Under the pieces are notes generated by a model. That model searched no databases and was not told the origin of the DNA. It was given only the letters and a program-made list of their open reading frames with translations. This document shows, one piece after another, positions 54,471 through 64,000 of a stretch of DNA of 64,000 bases. The stretch's first letter is position 1; the number at the start of each line of letters is the position of its first letter. Where the stretch lies: positions 62,001 to 126,000 of the forward strand of contig JFHB01000052.1 in the NCBI GenBank assembly GCA_000729835.1, given 5' to 3'. Source of the stretch: Atkinsonella hypoxylon. Lineage: Eukaryota > Ascomycota > Sordariomycetes > Hypocreales > Clavicipitaceae. Both the position numbers and the translations under genes were made by a program.

Positions 54471-56556
54471 CAACCGGGAGCATATGCTAGGGGGTCCTAG
54501 AGAAAACAAAATAGACCAGACTGCGTAGCATCCGATGGCTTCAAGTAGACGAAAGACACCAGCCAGCTCATAGGCTCCACTCACACGCTACGGTGTAAGT
54601 AGGCCCGAGCCTGCTTAACTACGTTCGGAACGCATGGGACACCATCCATTAATAGATACTGAACTCATAATGCTCATAATGAGGGAATCTTGGGGGTTGG
54701 AGGTTAGTAATTGTGTTACTAGATTACCAGGTTACCAGATTTTTCCTACGCGTTTCTCTGAGGCGAGATGGGCTCGGAGATGGAGACGAGTGCCAGCAAT
54801 AAGGACTCTATTAGTGACAAATATTGCTTGAATGCATACATGGTCAGATTACCCCTCACGACGGATGCGGGAGGGCATAACCAAAGTGATAACAATGTAG
54901 CAGCAACATGCGCGTTGGCTGAGACGTGGCTTCGGGCAAACGGTGACAATAGGCGGCTCGGGGGTGTGATGAATCGGAATGGCTCCTATTCAGTTACAGC
55001 TGAGGACTAAAAAGCAAGAGGGAGGAGATATCAAAATGCATTAGACTTTGGAACAAATGTGTGTGGTGGCAGCTTCACAGTTGGCGGCAGATAGCAGGGT
55101 CCCCACGGACTAAACCAAACGATGTTTCGTTCCTCTGAGACAGGTTAGCTGTCCGGCAGTTAGGAACTAGCTAGACCGGCAGTGTAGGGTCGTAGTCGGA
55201 AGGCAAGAATGAGATTCCAATTCCGGGGTTAGTTGGGGGCTTGTCGCTGTCACATCATCCAGCCGCCCCCCCCCCCAACCTTGGCCAACCTCGGACACCC
55301 ACATTTGGAATTAAATAATATTTGGAATGCGGATTGCTACGGAATCCAACAGTAGCCTTTAATTAGCGTTAATTTTTATTGTAGATAATACCAATTACGG
55401 CTTCTTATCCAAGAGGGTAGTAAAGCCTCTTAGATCGGCACCTGTAATTGCTCCTAGCAAATCTCTTACAGCAGAAGCAGCAACCGCCTAAATTAAGCTG
55501 TAGTCTCGTCCGAGCTTGCAGCTATATGCCGCAACACGGCCGGCCGGCACCCACTGTTAACGGAGCCTGGTTTTGATGTTTCGAACGGATGATCAATATC
55601 ACGTGATCTATGGCTGGAAGTTAGAATAAGCCGTCCTTAGTCATGGGCGCGCCAAGCTTAATTAAAGGTCCTGAAACGGAACGAGTATGTAAGAGCGAGT
55701 ATTGTTCCATTTTAAATGCTGTAAAGCTCTTAAATGTTGGTGAATGTTCCTCCCAAACCTGTCATCCAGACCTCCAATTTGGGAGGTAATGACCTCTAAA
55801 ACAGGAAGCTTTTACACCAAAAAGAAGAGCTTGATGGGATCCCGGGTTTTCTGGTAGGTATGGTCGTATGTGCTAGATTTAGTATTAGGATCATCTAGAA
55901 CCGTACTAGATCATACAGGCTAAGGTGCAATAGATGGTTGACCCGCTCTCTCCCGTATGCCATCCGTTTCATGTTGTGCTGACCCCTGCATTTTCTATAG
56001 ATACCTCGTGCTCAGTCAATCCGTGTGCCCGTATATCGGTGTTGATCTGCTTACATGGGTGCTGATAACGGGACGGCATGTAATTGTCTACATTTGTTGC
56101 CTCGTAATATATAAGAGGCGGTCTAACCGAACGTTAGTTGTGTCGTAGCCACGTCCTGTCTGCAACAACATTCGTTCAAGGGTTAAAATTGCCTGCTCCC
56201 AGGGCAGTATTAATTGTGAAGTTCATGGTGAACAGTGGTCTGTGCACGGCTGTTGTAAGGTTTTCATTCAAGAGGCAAGTAATAGCATTTGACAGAAGGC
56301 AGATGATAGAATCACAGGAGTAAAAAGTGAATTGGCTGTATCTCGTTCTCTATCGCTAACCTGAGTTTTGAGGTTTCATAGGTACAACCGCCCCATATCT
56401 ACAAATTTCTACTCGAAAGAATTGATTATGTGAGCGACAAGAGTCATCAACGAGCCTCAAAGATTGTTATAATTCCAGGCTAGCAATCTTTTGGCATAAC
56501 TGCCAAGGATTTTCTCGCACGATGTTGAAGCATGGAGGTAGCATTATGCTCTTGTT
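54471..56556. other. Gene-poor stretch
   Basis: No intact gene recognised; open frames up to 80 codons lack motifs. Contains the repeat fragment at 55395-55500 and a poly-C run at 55266-55277. Confidence 0.45.
55395..55500 (+). repeat. Second copy of the host repeat interrupted at 50.6 kb
   Basis: Matches 50617-50675 (TAGTAAAGCC, ATCGGCACCTGTAATTG) and then 51149-51205 (CTAGCAAAT, TAATTAAGCTGTA-like), thus spanning the insertion point of the element at 50676-51148 without it. Confidence 0.7.
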
Positions 56557-58103
56557 CTAAGTTATGCAATTCACGTCGGCAAGTTTCTTGTCGATGTTGG
56601 TGCAAACCCACTGGGCTTTCTTTCCCGATGGCGGTTTGACGTTGATGTTGTACGCTCGAATATTCTTGCATTTCTGCAGCAAAATTATCAGCGAGATACA
56701 TCAGACCTCGGGCCTGGAGATCTACTTACGGATCGCTCACTGCAAACAAGACTTCCGACCTTGGGATCATTCTTGGTTGATGTCGTGCCCCACATATTCT
56801 TGAACGTAACATCAGAGATGATTATGTTTGACTGTGGCTAGTCAGTGTTCAATCCTTATACTTCTTCCATACTGAATCTGTACAGACCGGGTTTTTCGTG
56901 CATTGAGCGAGACTCTTAGTTCCATAACATTGAGTTACCTCGACCGCCCAGTCATTGTTGTTGTTGTACAGAGTATCATAAGTCACATTCTTGACATAGC
57001 CTGAGCCGCCACCACCAGAGAGGGATGGCTGGAAAGACGTGGTTGACCCAGGCCAGACCTTGATACGGGCTCCGTCTGACGCATTTGACATGGAGATATT
57101 GTATACGTACACATTCTCAACGATATCATATTCGTTATTGTACTGGCCGAGTGAGCCCACGGAGATCCCATGAGAATAGTGGCAGTCCAGATCCTGAACA
57201 AGTATATTTGTACTGTTAGGCTTGAAAGAAACGCAATCATCACTATTGTGAACAATGGAACTCTGGATGACGATGTTGTCAGATCGATAGGTGTCCCAGC
57301 CATCAGTATTTCTCGCCGGGGTTTTACTGTTGCTCTGAAGCCCGATCTTAGTCGTAAGTTTATAAACTGCAGGGGCTTTGTTCATACCTCAACTCTCAAA
57401 ATGATGTCGCTTACAAGTACATCAGAGCTATTTGCAATGAGATTGAACCACTGTGAGCCATCGTTGTCAGCTGGTACCGGATGCCAACATTTCTTCGGCA
57501 ATCCCTGGCTTCACTTACAAAGGGGGAATTTAGCATTTTCAATCCCGAGACTGAGCCTCCTTTGAGACCATCTAGCACGAACAAAACTGGCCGCCGAAGC
57601 AAAGGGTCGTGAGCGAATGCATCATACCAACCCTGACCTTGTCCGTCGATGACACCCTTGCCGGTGCCGTAGATGTTAACATTCTTCCCGCCGAATTTCC
57701 AGACTGCCGATGCGTTCTGATAATCATATTTGAAAGAGTTGGCCTTCCAGTAAGTAATGTTGTTGCTGAACTTGATGGTTCCTGAAATGGCCACGTCCAC
57801 GTCTTTGAGAAAAGTCAAGTCTAACGGAGATGCGATAGTGTAAGTCGAATCGAGAATCACGGTTCCGCCATTGTTACATCGCTGGAAGGCTTGAAGTATA
57901 ACTGGAGCGTCATCCTTTTTCGTGGGACTCGGCACTACAGAACAGCGCTTCATCGGGCTTTTCGGCCGATGTATCTCGATTTTTTTAGCTGGATGCATAG
58001 GATATGGCCTCAAATCAGGGCGTCGAATGAAGTCGGCTCTGACTGAGCCAAGAGCGGAAGCTATGCTCAGCAGCAGCGTCAAAGAATCTCTGAAGCTAGG
58101 CAT
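56557..58103 (-). CDS. Secreted GH28 exo-polygalacturonase
   Basis: Five exons, 58103-57519, 57450-57388, 57334-56888, 56831-56730 and 56673-56557, give about 437 residues. A signal peptide (SLTLLLSIASALGSVRA) precedes the parallel beta-helix, which starts DDAPVILQAFQRCNNGGTVI. GH28 catalytic motifs are complete: NTDGWD (Asp227), SDDCVSF (Asp248 and Asp249), SHGISVGSLGQY (His271) and RIKVW (Arg306, Lys308). The SVGSLGQY form is typical of exo-acting enzymes. The C-terminus has KVGSLVCSERS and PSGKKAQWVCTNIDKKL. Exon 3 must end at a weak donor (GTCTGT) to keep the normal KNPSNIIISDVTF junction; reading through it gives a false early stop. The enzyme should release galacturonic acid from pectin. 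It lies outside the RiPP cluster. Confidence 0.86.
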
Positions 58104-60742
58104 GTCAATCGATATTTGTCTCTTTCCAGACGTGGTCTTGTATGCAATGGAACTGAAGGTTGAGACTGTGTTCTACGTGGACATGTAGGTTTCTTGCAAT
58201 GTCTGACCATGCTGCAATTTATAGTTTCCATCATTTGATGGCCAAACCCGCGTCGAGTCAGCCGCCGGATGGAGACATGTAAATTCGACACCGAGGAACA
58301 TCATACCGTTGTTCCGCTTTAGGCTATAGTCAGTTGTTTCGGTCCGTCCCTATATCAGTTTGTGAAGTTCATGAAGGAATTTGCCTTCGTCGCAGCTGTC
58401 GGCTGGCAAGGGATTAAATGGGATCAATCGCCATTTTCCTATGGTCTGGTAGGAATAACTACATGTGCTGCTGTGTCAACCAGCGCGCACATAGAAAATC
58501 CCGCACCCGGTATGACCCGGCGGTGGTGCTTGTTCCCCAACCCACAGGTCGGTCTCGGAAGCACGCAGGGAAGTGCGGATCACAAGTCAAGGACATATTG
58601 ACTGCATAACTAACCAGATGGAGTCTATTTGGCGTGATAGTGAAAGTCTTTATAAAATCTCGAGATACTTGGTTCCCCCGAAACACTATATTCGCAGACA
58701 CAAATGCATCTTGTATTTGTAATGTTGACAGCCGACCTGCCAACGCCATTGTCTCTTCAAAAAAAAAAAAAAAAAAAAAAAAAACAATGTGCACCAGTGA
58801 AGACCTTAATTATCAGATGTATTCATCTCTTTATGCTTCATACAGTAACACTTGAATTCTTCGTCCGACTTGAGCTAATGTTAGACGGCAAACGCACCAC
58901 GTGCCTAGCGTGATTACCCGCAGCCCGGATTGATGAAGGATTTCGTGCATATCACATCACGCAAAGAGGAAAAGGTTGAAGAGGGGAATTAAGAAAAGGT
59001 CTCTGAATAGGCTAATTTTAATTGGGAATCTTCGACAAGCGAGCTTAGCGACCGTCAGCAACAGAACGGTTGCAATATTGCCGTTAGTAGAGATAGTCTC
59101 CTGCCGATGTTCCATCTCGAACTTAGATCCATCGGCATGACCAAATGGAGCTATCCTCGTATCAGAGTCATGGTCAGCGATATGTCCCCTGTGATGGCCC
59201 ATGACATGTTTGGGACAATTTAGAGAAATCCAATAACCACAGGCAACTGCATGACGTCGTCGATTTTTGTTTTGAGTCTTGTGCGCCTCGCTCTTGGAAC
59301 GTCCCTATCTGTCCCAGGTGTGATAGTCGCGATGCAACCAACATGGTCGATAGAGCGCTGTTCCAAATCTCAGAGTACCACGGTAATGATAGGATACAAT
59401 AAATGCTAGATCAGACAGCGGTTTCTGGGCTATTAGAAACAAACCAGCTCGTCAGACTCGTAGAAGGACGAGTTCTGAGACGCTGTGCCCATGAATTCTT
59501 CAAATTTCTACTTAAGGCGATAGGAATTTTGTATAAAGAGGCTATAAGACACTCTTCACTCGACAAGAAATTGCTTGGAGTGCGAGGCGAAAAGGTAGTT
59601 ATTGCAGGTCCCGCTTTTACTTTCTGGCTCAAGTATCGTAAATGGGTCAGGATATGGCCTTTAAAACATCTCCGCGACACTACACTGTGACGGTCAATGG
59701 GATGATGGCGGCAAAATAGTGTCAGTCCTCCTCTGGTTTCCCAACCTGCATTTGACCAGTCCGCTGTTGTGTAACCTGTTCAAACTGACAAACTGACAAA
59801 CTGACAAGCTACTTTGTGAGCGGAGGAGCGGACAGTTCTAGCTTCTGAACACGGCCGAGCTGGTTACCCCGATGGGCCGCCATAACTGCCAGAACCCTAA
59901 TGCTCCCCACAAACTTGCTCTAGAAGAATCTTGATTAAGCCTGTGAAAGGCCCCTTTTGGCCCGGTAATTACAGCACAGCTCCTTCCCAGATAGCTTTAG
60001 TTATTCCTCTGCTTTCGTTAACTATTCGTCACGCGCTTACGATACAGGATGGGTACCTCCCTAACCCAGCCAATGGCAATCTTGGTCACTCTCCGGGGGA
60101 ATTTATTAGACCCCCATTAATGTGGAAAGTAAGCCAGTCAAGGTGAAGGAGGGCGGTGCGGTGCTGTGCCGGGGTAAACGGCTACTTGGGACGCGCGCCA
60201 CACACATGTGCCTATCCTCTGCCAAGCTTGTGCTTCTGCTTGTGCTTCTGCTTGTGCTTCTGCTTACACGCCTTCCCCTACCATTTTTCTACCCTTTCCC
60301 TTTCCCTCGCACCCAGGAGCGGATATCCGGTCCAAAGATCGGTCCAGTGACGCCCGACACAAGTACTAGCCTGCCCTCAATCGATGAAGCTTGCGAGCCC
60401 AAATGGTCAACCGAGGCAATCGGGGCCCACTCGGCCGGTCACCGGATTTCAATACCGTTGTTGCAATTGTATAATAAATAATAGCGCAACCTTCGTTCTT
60501 GTATATCCATGTCACGAACTAATTCTATTCCTCTTTTACCTTGCCATCGAGGCTGGCCTTTGATCGGGGAACGATTCTCTTTCGTACCTTTGTGACGGAG
60601 CAAGTAGAGCCCGCCGTACGGCCAGGACCCGGACTGCTTCTTACACCGTTCAAGCCTCTCTCGAGTCTTGTGTTCTTGAAGAAATCCACTGGCCCTGCGC
60701 ACAGAATCGATTCAGTTCGGCACAACTCGTACCATCCCCATC
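58104..60742. other. Long intergenic region
   Basis: No gene recognised. Contains a poly-A run at 58760-58783, the promoter of the GH28 gene on the left, a 12-bp tandem repeat at 60227-60266, and a pyrimidine-rich region with the likely SDR promoter on the right. Open frames (for example 59403-59690) have no motif. Confidence 0.5.
60227..60266. repeat. 12-bp tandem repeat
   Basis: Three copies of TTGTGCTTCTGC in the upstream region of the SDR gene. Confidence 0.85.
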
Positions 60743-61813
60743 ATGTCTTTCATCAGACTCGTCCAATCCACGCCAGTCCGCGGCCTGCAGAGCCTCGGCG
60801 CTGGCATCCAGTCCCCTTGGTTCTCTGGCCCGCTCCTCGCGGCGTTGCATTATGCCCCAGATGAGCTGAAGCAAGAACTTTGCAAGCACCTCCCGGCCGG
60901 CTTCAACATTGAGGTTGCTCAGAAGGTCTTACAAGTCCTCTTTGGTATCGGCGTCTTGAAGACCATTAACCGCGGTTTGAACGCCATGGCTGCCAATGCC
61001 TGGCGTGTAAGCGCTGCCAAAGGTTGGGACTGGCCCAAAGAGATTGCCGTGGTGACCGGAGGATGCAGCGGAATCGGTTACTGCATTGTGAAGCGTCTAG
61101 TTGCCCGCAAGGTCAAGGTGATCATTCTGGATATCCAAGACGTACCCAAGGACTTTGCCAACCAGCCTCTTATCCACTATTACAAGTGCGACGTTACCTC
61201 ACCAGAATCGGTAGCCGAGGCTGCTGATGCCATCCGCGCCGATGTGGGCCATCCTACCATTCTCATCAACAACGCCGGCATAACTCGCCCAATGCCTATC
61301 CTCGAGATGCCTCAGGAGTTCTTGAGGAAGATCTTTGCTGTCAACACCATGTGTCATTGGACGCTGGTCCAGCAGTTCCTCCCTCACATGATCAAAATTA
61401 ACAAGGGTCACGTGATGACTGTTGCCAGTTTAGCCTCATTTGTTGCCCTGCCCAAGGGTGCCGACTATTCAGCTACCAAGGCCGCCGCGCTTTCATTCCA
61501 CGAATCACTAGCGATTGAGCTCAAGCACCTCTACAAGGCCGACAGCGTGTTGACCTCGGTCGTCCACCCCGACTTTGTCCGAACGCCCCTGGTCAAGGAC
61601 TTTGGGCATCAGCTCGAGCAGGGCGGTGTTTCATTGCTCAGTCCTGACGGCGTTGCGGCTATTATTACCGAGCAGATCTTCCGCAAGAGAGGTGCTCAGC
61701 TCATCATCCCCGAGCAGCAAGCTGCTGTCTCTGGCATCAGGGGCTGGCCCACGTGGCTGCAGGTGTTTTTGCGAGATCAACTAGGCTCCACTTCCGTAAA
61801 TATTGCGGTCTAG
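60743..61813 (+). CDS. Short-chain dehydrogenase/reductase (SDR), membrane-associated
   Basis: An intronless 356-residue protein. About 100 extra residues precede the Rossmann domain, including a hydrophobic stretch (VLQVLFGIGVLKTI) that may attach it to membranes. The cofactor motif is TGGCSGIG (residues 105-112), followed by the strand VKVIILDIQDV whose Asp favours NAD(H). Then come CDVTSPESV, ILINNAGITRP, and the catalytic Tyr242 and Lys246 in GADYSATKAAALSFHE with the Ser upstream in VASLASF. This is the classical SDR set. The long N-terminus and overall form resemble the retinol dehydrogenase/17-beta-HSD11 type (SDR16C) acting on lipids; the true substrate is unknown. It appears to be a conserved gene flanking the accessory block. 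Confidence 0.88.
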   Translation: MSFIRLVQSTPVRGLQSLGAGIQSPWFSGPLLAALHYAPDELKQELCKHLPAGFNIEVAQKVLQVLFGIGVLKTINRGLNAMAANAWRVSAAKGWDWPKEIAVVTGGCSGIGYCIVKRLVARKVKVIILDIQDVPKDFANQPLIHYYKCDVTSPESVAEAADAIRADVGHPTILINNAGITRPMPILEMPQEFLRKIFAVNTMCHWTLVQQFLPHMIKINKGHVMTVASLASFVALPKGADYSATKAAALSFHESLAIELKHLYKADSVLTSVVHPDFVRTPLVKDFGHQLEQGGVSLLSPDGVAAIITEQIFRKRGAQLIIPEQQAAVSGIRGWPTWLQVFLRDQLGSTSVNIAV

Positions 61814-62942
61814 AGGACTTGCTGTGGCGGTTGGGCTAAGTGTAATTTGGAACGATCTAGATATCCATGATGTTATTTGATGAGGATTCATACCGGATTA
61901 AGCTTTGTAATTATTTGAACACGTTGCTAGACTCGAGACCCGCGATACCAAATATAACAATCATGAATACTATGACCGACTCAGGAACCTTCTGAAGCGC
62001 CTTAGTTTCATCGAAGTTACTTCTACGTACTTTCTCACCATGACTACCTCTAGGTAGGTATCTAGGTAGGTAGGTATATTGGCGTGTGAAGATGCTACCA
62101 CCAATTACGCGGTTATTTCGGCTGGCGGTCACGTGTAACGCCCCTCATCACACGTGGCATCTGCCGAGAGAACAACCCCCCCTTCCTCCCCGTCATCATC
62201 TCTCGCTGTGCATGTCCCATTTCGGTACATATGTGATTGTTTTTCCTCGTGTGGTCACTGGTGACGCCCCTTTTTGAACAGAGTGTCGTTTGATGACCAA
62301 TTTCAAAACGACTTCAACATAGAGAACAAATTGCCACGAGGAAGAAACGTTGGGAATGAAGGGTCAAGGAGGAAGGCAAAGCATCCACCAATCCAGATCC
62401 ACTCCGAACGAACGTTGTGGAACCATAGATCATGGAAAGCTCCTAAGGATATCAGAATCACCGATGACGATTTAGGCTTCTAATCTGATGCTTCCAAATA
62501 ATATTCCTTATTCCACTGATATCTCACGCCCATCTTTATCTAAAATTACCGTTGGGAAAGCTAGCAAAGAAAGCATAGAGTACTCCGTACCCCTTAACTT
62601 GATGCAATGCTTTCTACGTGCCGCGGATCGAAAGAGCGCATATTACAAAGGCGAAGGAGTCATTGACGGAATAATAATTCTGAATTTAGCAGAATTCCAC
62701 TTGCAGGACGAAAGACGAGGAAAGACTTGTGCAACATCATTCCTTATGGCAAAAAAAAAAATTATAATAACAACAAAATCGCTATCCCTCTGCGCCCATA
62801 AATGGAGGCAGAAGCATTACTTTCACAGAGATCTTTAACTCATCCGTATTGCACAAAGTAAAGAATATCCTTCACATCGATAACTCGCAACCTGTTAACC
62901 TTCTCTTAATACAGGGATTTGCATTATCTCTCGGGTTCCAAC
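61814..62942. other. Intergenic, nothing recognised
   Basis: Contains GTAGGTAGGTATC-type short repeats at about 62050-62075 and poly-A runs. Open frames (62274-62483, 62488-62838) show no motif. Confidence 0.5.
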
Positions 62943-63428
62943 TCAAAGTGCACAAGACTTGACAACATTTTTGACCTTCTTAAAGACGTTGATTATGTCC
63001 TGTAGTGCCTGTCCACCCTTCGCATTATCGCCCTTAAGAATCAGCTTTGTGACGGCCAAAACCCCGCCGAGCGACTCGATGTTCTTCTTGAGTGTTTTAA
63101 TCGTATCGATGGAGATGTCTCCCGAGGCTATAGCTTTGGTGATTGCAAAGAAGCAACTTATAACACTGCGGTTCTTCACATCCGGAATGGCTACCGTATC
63201 GGGTACTGGTTTGCTAACCACCCACTTGCGGGTGGCTACATCTCCCTGGATTAAAACATCGTCAGGAATGGCCGACACCATGTTGACGGCCATTGCGACG
63301 GCATTTGAATCGCTCAATGTGTCGAAACGGAAGTCGGCCGAGGCTGTGGTGCTCCCACTCACTGGCACAACGGCGGCAGCAAGCGCGGCAGGAATGATTC
63401 CGGCAAAAGAGAGAATGCTGAAGCGCAT
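62943..63428 (-). CDS. Secreted protein of unknown function
   Basis: A single-exon 161-residue protein with a strong signal peptide (MRFSILSFAGIIPAALAAAV). The mature part is mixed alpha in character: DFRFDTLSDSNAVAMAVNMV, a central VKNRSVISCFFAITKAIASG, then an amphipathic Lys-rich helix near the C-terminus (IINVFKKVKNVVKSCAL). Only two Cys are present (SCFF and KSCAL) and could form one disulfide. No enzyme motif is seen and I do not recognise the family. The complete reading frame with signal peptide and stop supports a real gene. Confidence 0.72.
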   Translation of the reverse strand: MRFSILSFAGIIPAALAAAVVPVSGSTTASADFRFDTLSDSNAVAMAVNMVSAIPDDVLIQGDVATRKWVVSKPVPDTVAIPDVKNRSVISCFFAITKAIASGDISIDTIKTLKKNIESLGGVLAVTKLILKGDNAKGGQALQDIINVFKKVKNVVKSCAL

Positions 63429-64000
63429 ATTGAAGGTTGGGGACTATGAAAGTGAGATGGTAGATGTAAGAATGGAGTTGATGGCGGCAAGCGATTGTTG
63501 GCGTGAACTAGGCAAAGGGATTCATTCAGAGCAGCAGAGTAGAAGCTTTTTATATCCGAAGCGGACATATTCCTCAACAGCGGATTTCTTTGAACAGAGG
63601 ACGTTTAAGGACCTGAAGCCACCCTCCTTCATGAGTTTTGTCTCTTTCGAAGCCACGAAAGTCGTCAAACTCGGAAGGACCTGACACAAGCTGAATGGTA
63701 AGTTTGAAAGCCATAGGTAGGTAATATTCCAAGAAAATAGCTGCTGTGAGAGGCCTAGAACACTTCGATTCTTGATACGGAATGGAATCCCTGAGTCAAA
63801 AGTAACCTGAACGCAGCTCCAGGAGGGAAAAAGCACTTTTGCATCCATGCATTCCTTGCCTGTGAAACACCAAGCTCCAGCAGACATTCCTGAGATTGAA
63901 AAAAAAAAAAAAAAAAAGGAACAAAAAGAAGAAAGCAAACGAGACAACGGATGCCGCAGGTTTTCATTAATTGGGGTGCAAGGGTTTAAGGATAGCCTGT
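63429..64000. other. Right edge, upstream of the secreted protein gene
   Basis: Promoter side of the minus-strand secreted protein gene. Contains a poly-A run at 63898-63917. Open frames here are shadows or chance. Confidence 0.5.

Noticed and set aside
63522..63947. A 141-codon minus-strand frame at the right edge
   Set aside because: Overlaps the promoter of the secreted protein gene, includes translated poly-A/T and has no motif.

Overview
The window is genomic DNA of a filamentous ascomycete, probably a Sordariomycete (inference). Genes carry short spliceosomal introns of about 40-110 bp with GT..AG ends and CTAAC/CTRAC-like branch points. The gene families are typically fungal: UstYa/DUF3328 proteins, a bZIP-ankyrin regulator, fungal ABCC transporter, GH28/GH30/GH43 enzymes and small cysteine-rich secreted proteins. 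AT-rich stretches hold broken genes and repeat copies that differ by C-to-T and G-to-A changes, which suggests past repeat-induced point mutation (RIP).

Layout. 1-8.3 kb looks like ordinary gene space: a small membrane protein, a CofD/UPF0052-like protein, a zinc-independent MDR oxidoreductase with a 20-nt microexon, a GPI-anchored Ser/Thr-rich protein and a small cysteine-rich secreted protein. 11-18 kb carries two divergent secreted galactanases, a GH43 subfamily-24-like exo-beta-1,3-galactanase and a GH30 endo-beta-1,6-galactanase, separated by repeat-rich DNA; together they suit breakdown of type II arabinogalactan. 18-29 kb is a repeat-rich decay zone with one small secreted protein gene (21.1-21.8 kb), a dead C2H2 zinc-finger gene and a dead membrane-protein gene.

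29-53.5 kb is the centre of interest: a candidate biosynthetic cluster for a KEX2-processed ribosomal peptide (dikaritin/ustiloxin-like RiPP). It holds a secreted precursor with four 33-residue repeats (36849-37328), five apparently intact UstYa/DUF3328 genes with HxxHC motifs, one degenerate UstYa gene that has lost its motifs, one dead gene of a related HxxHC family, a full ABCC exporter, a PTM1/lung-7TM-like membrane protein, an acyltransferase-3 membrane protein and a bZIP-ankyrin (TOXE-like) regulator at the right edge. No tyrosinase, P450, methyltransferase or peptidase gene is visible, so UstYa-type chemistry plus O-acylation is the simplest reading. The precursor repeats come in two forms, Tyr-type and paired-Cys-type.

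From 53.5 kb to the end come a repeat-rich spacer, a GH28 exo-polygalacturonase, a short-chain dehydrogenase and a small secreted protein. Exon models were built by hand from splice signals and frame continuity. Similarity calls rest on motifs recognised by eye, not on database searches.
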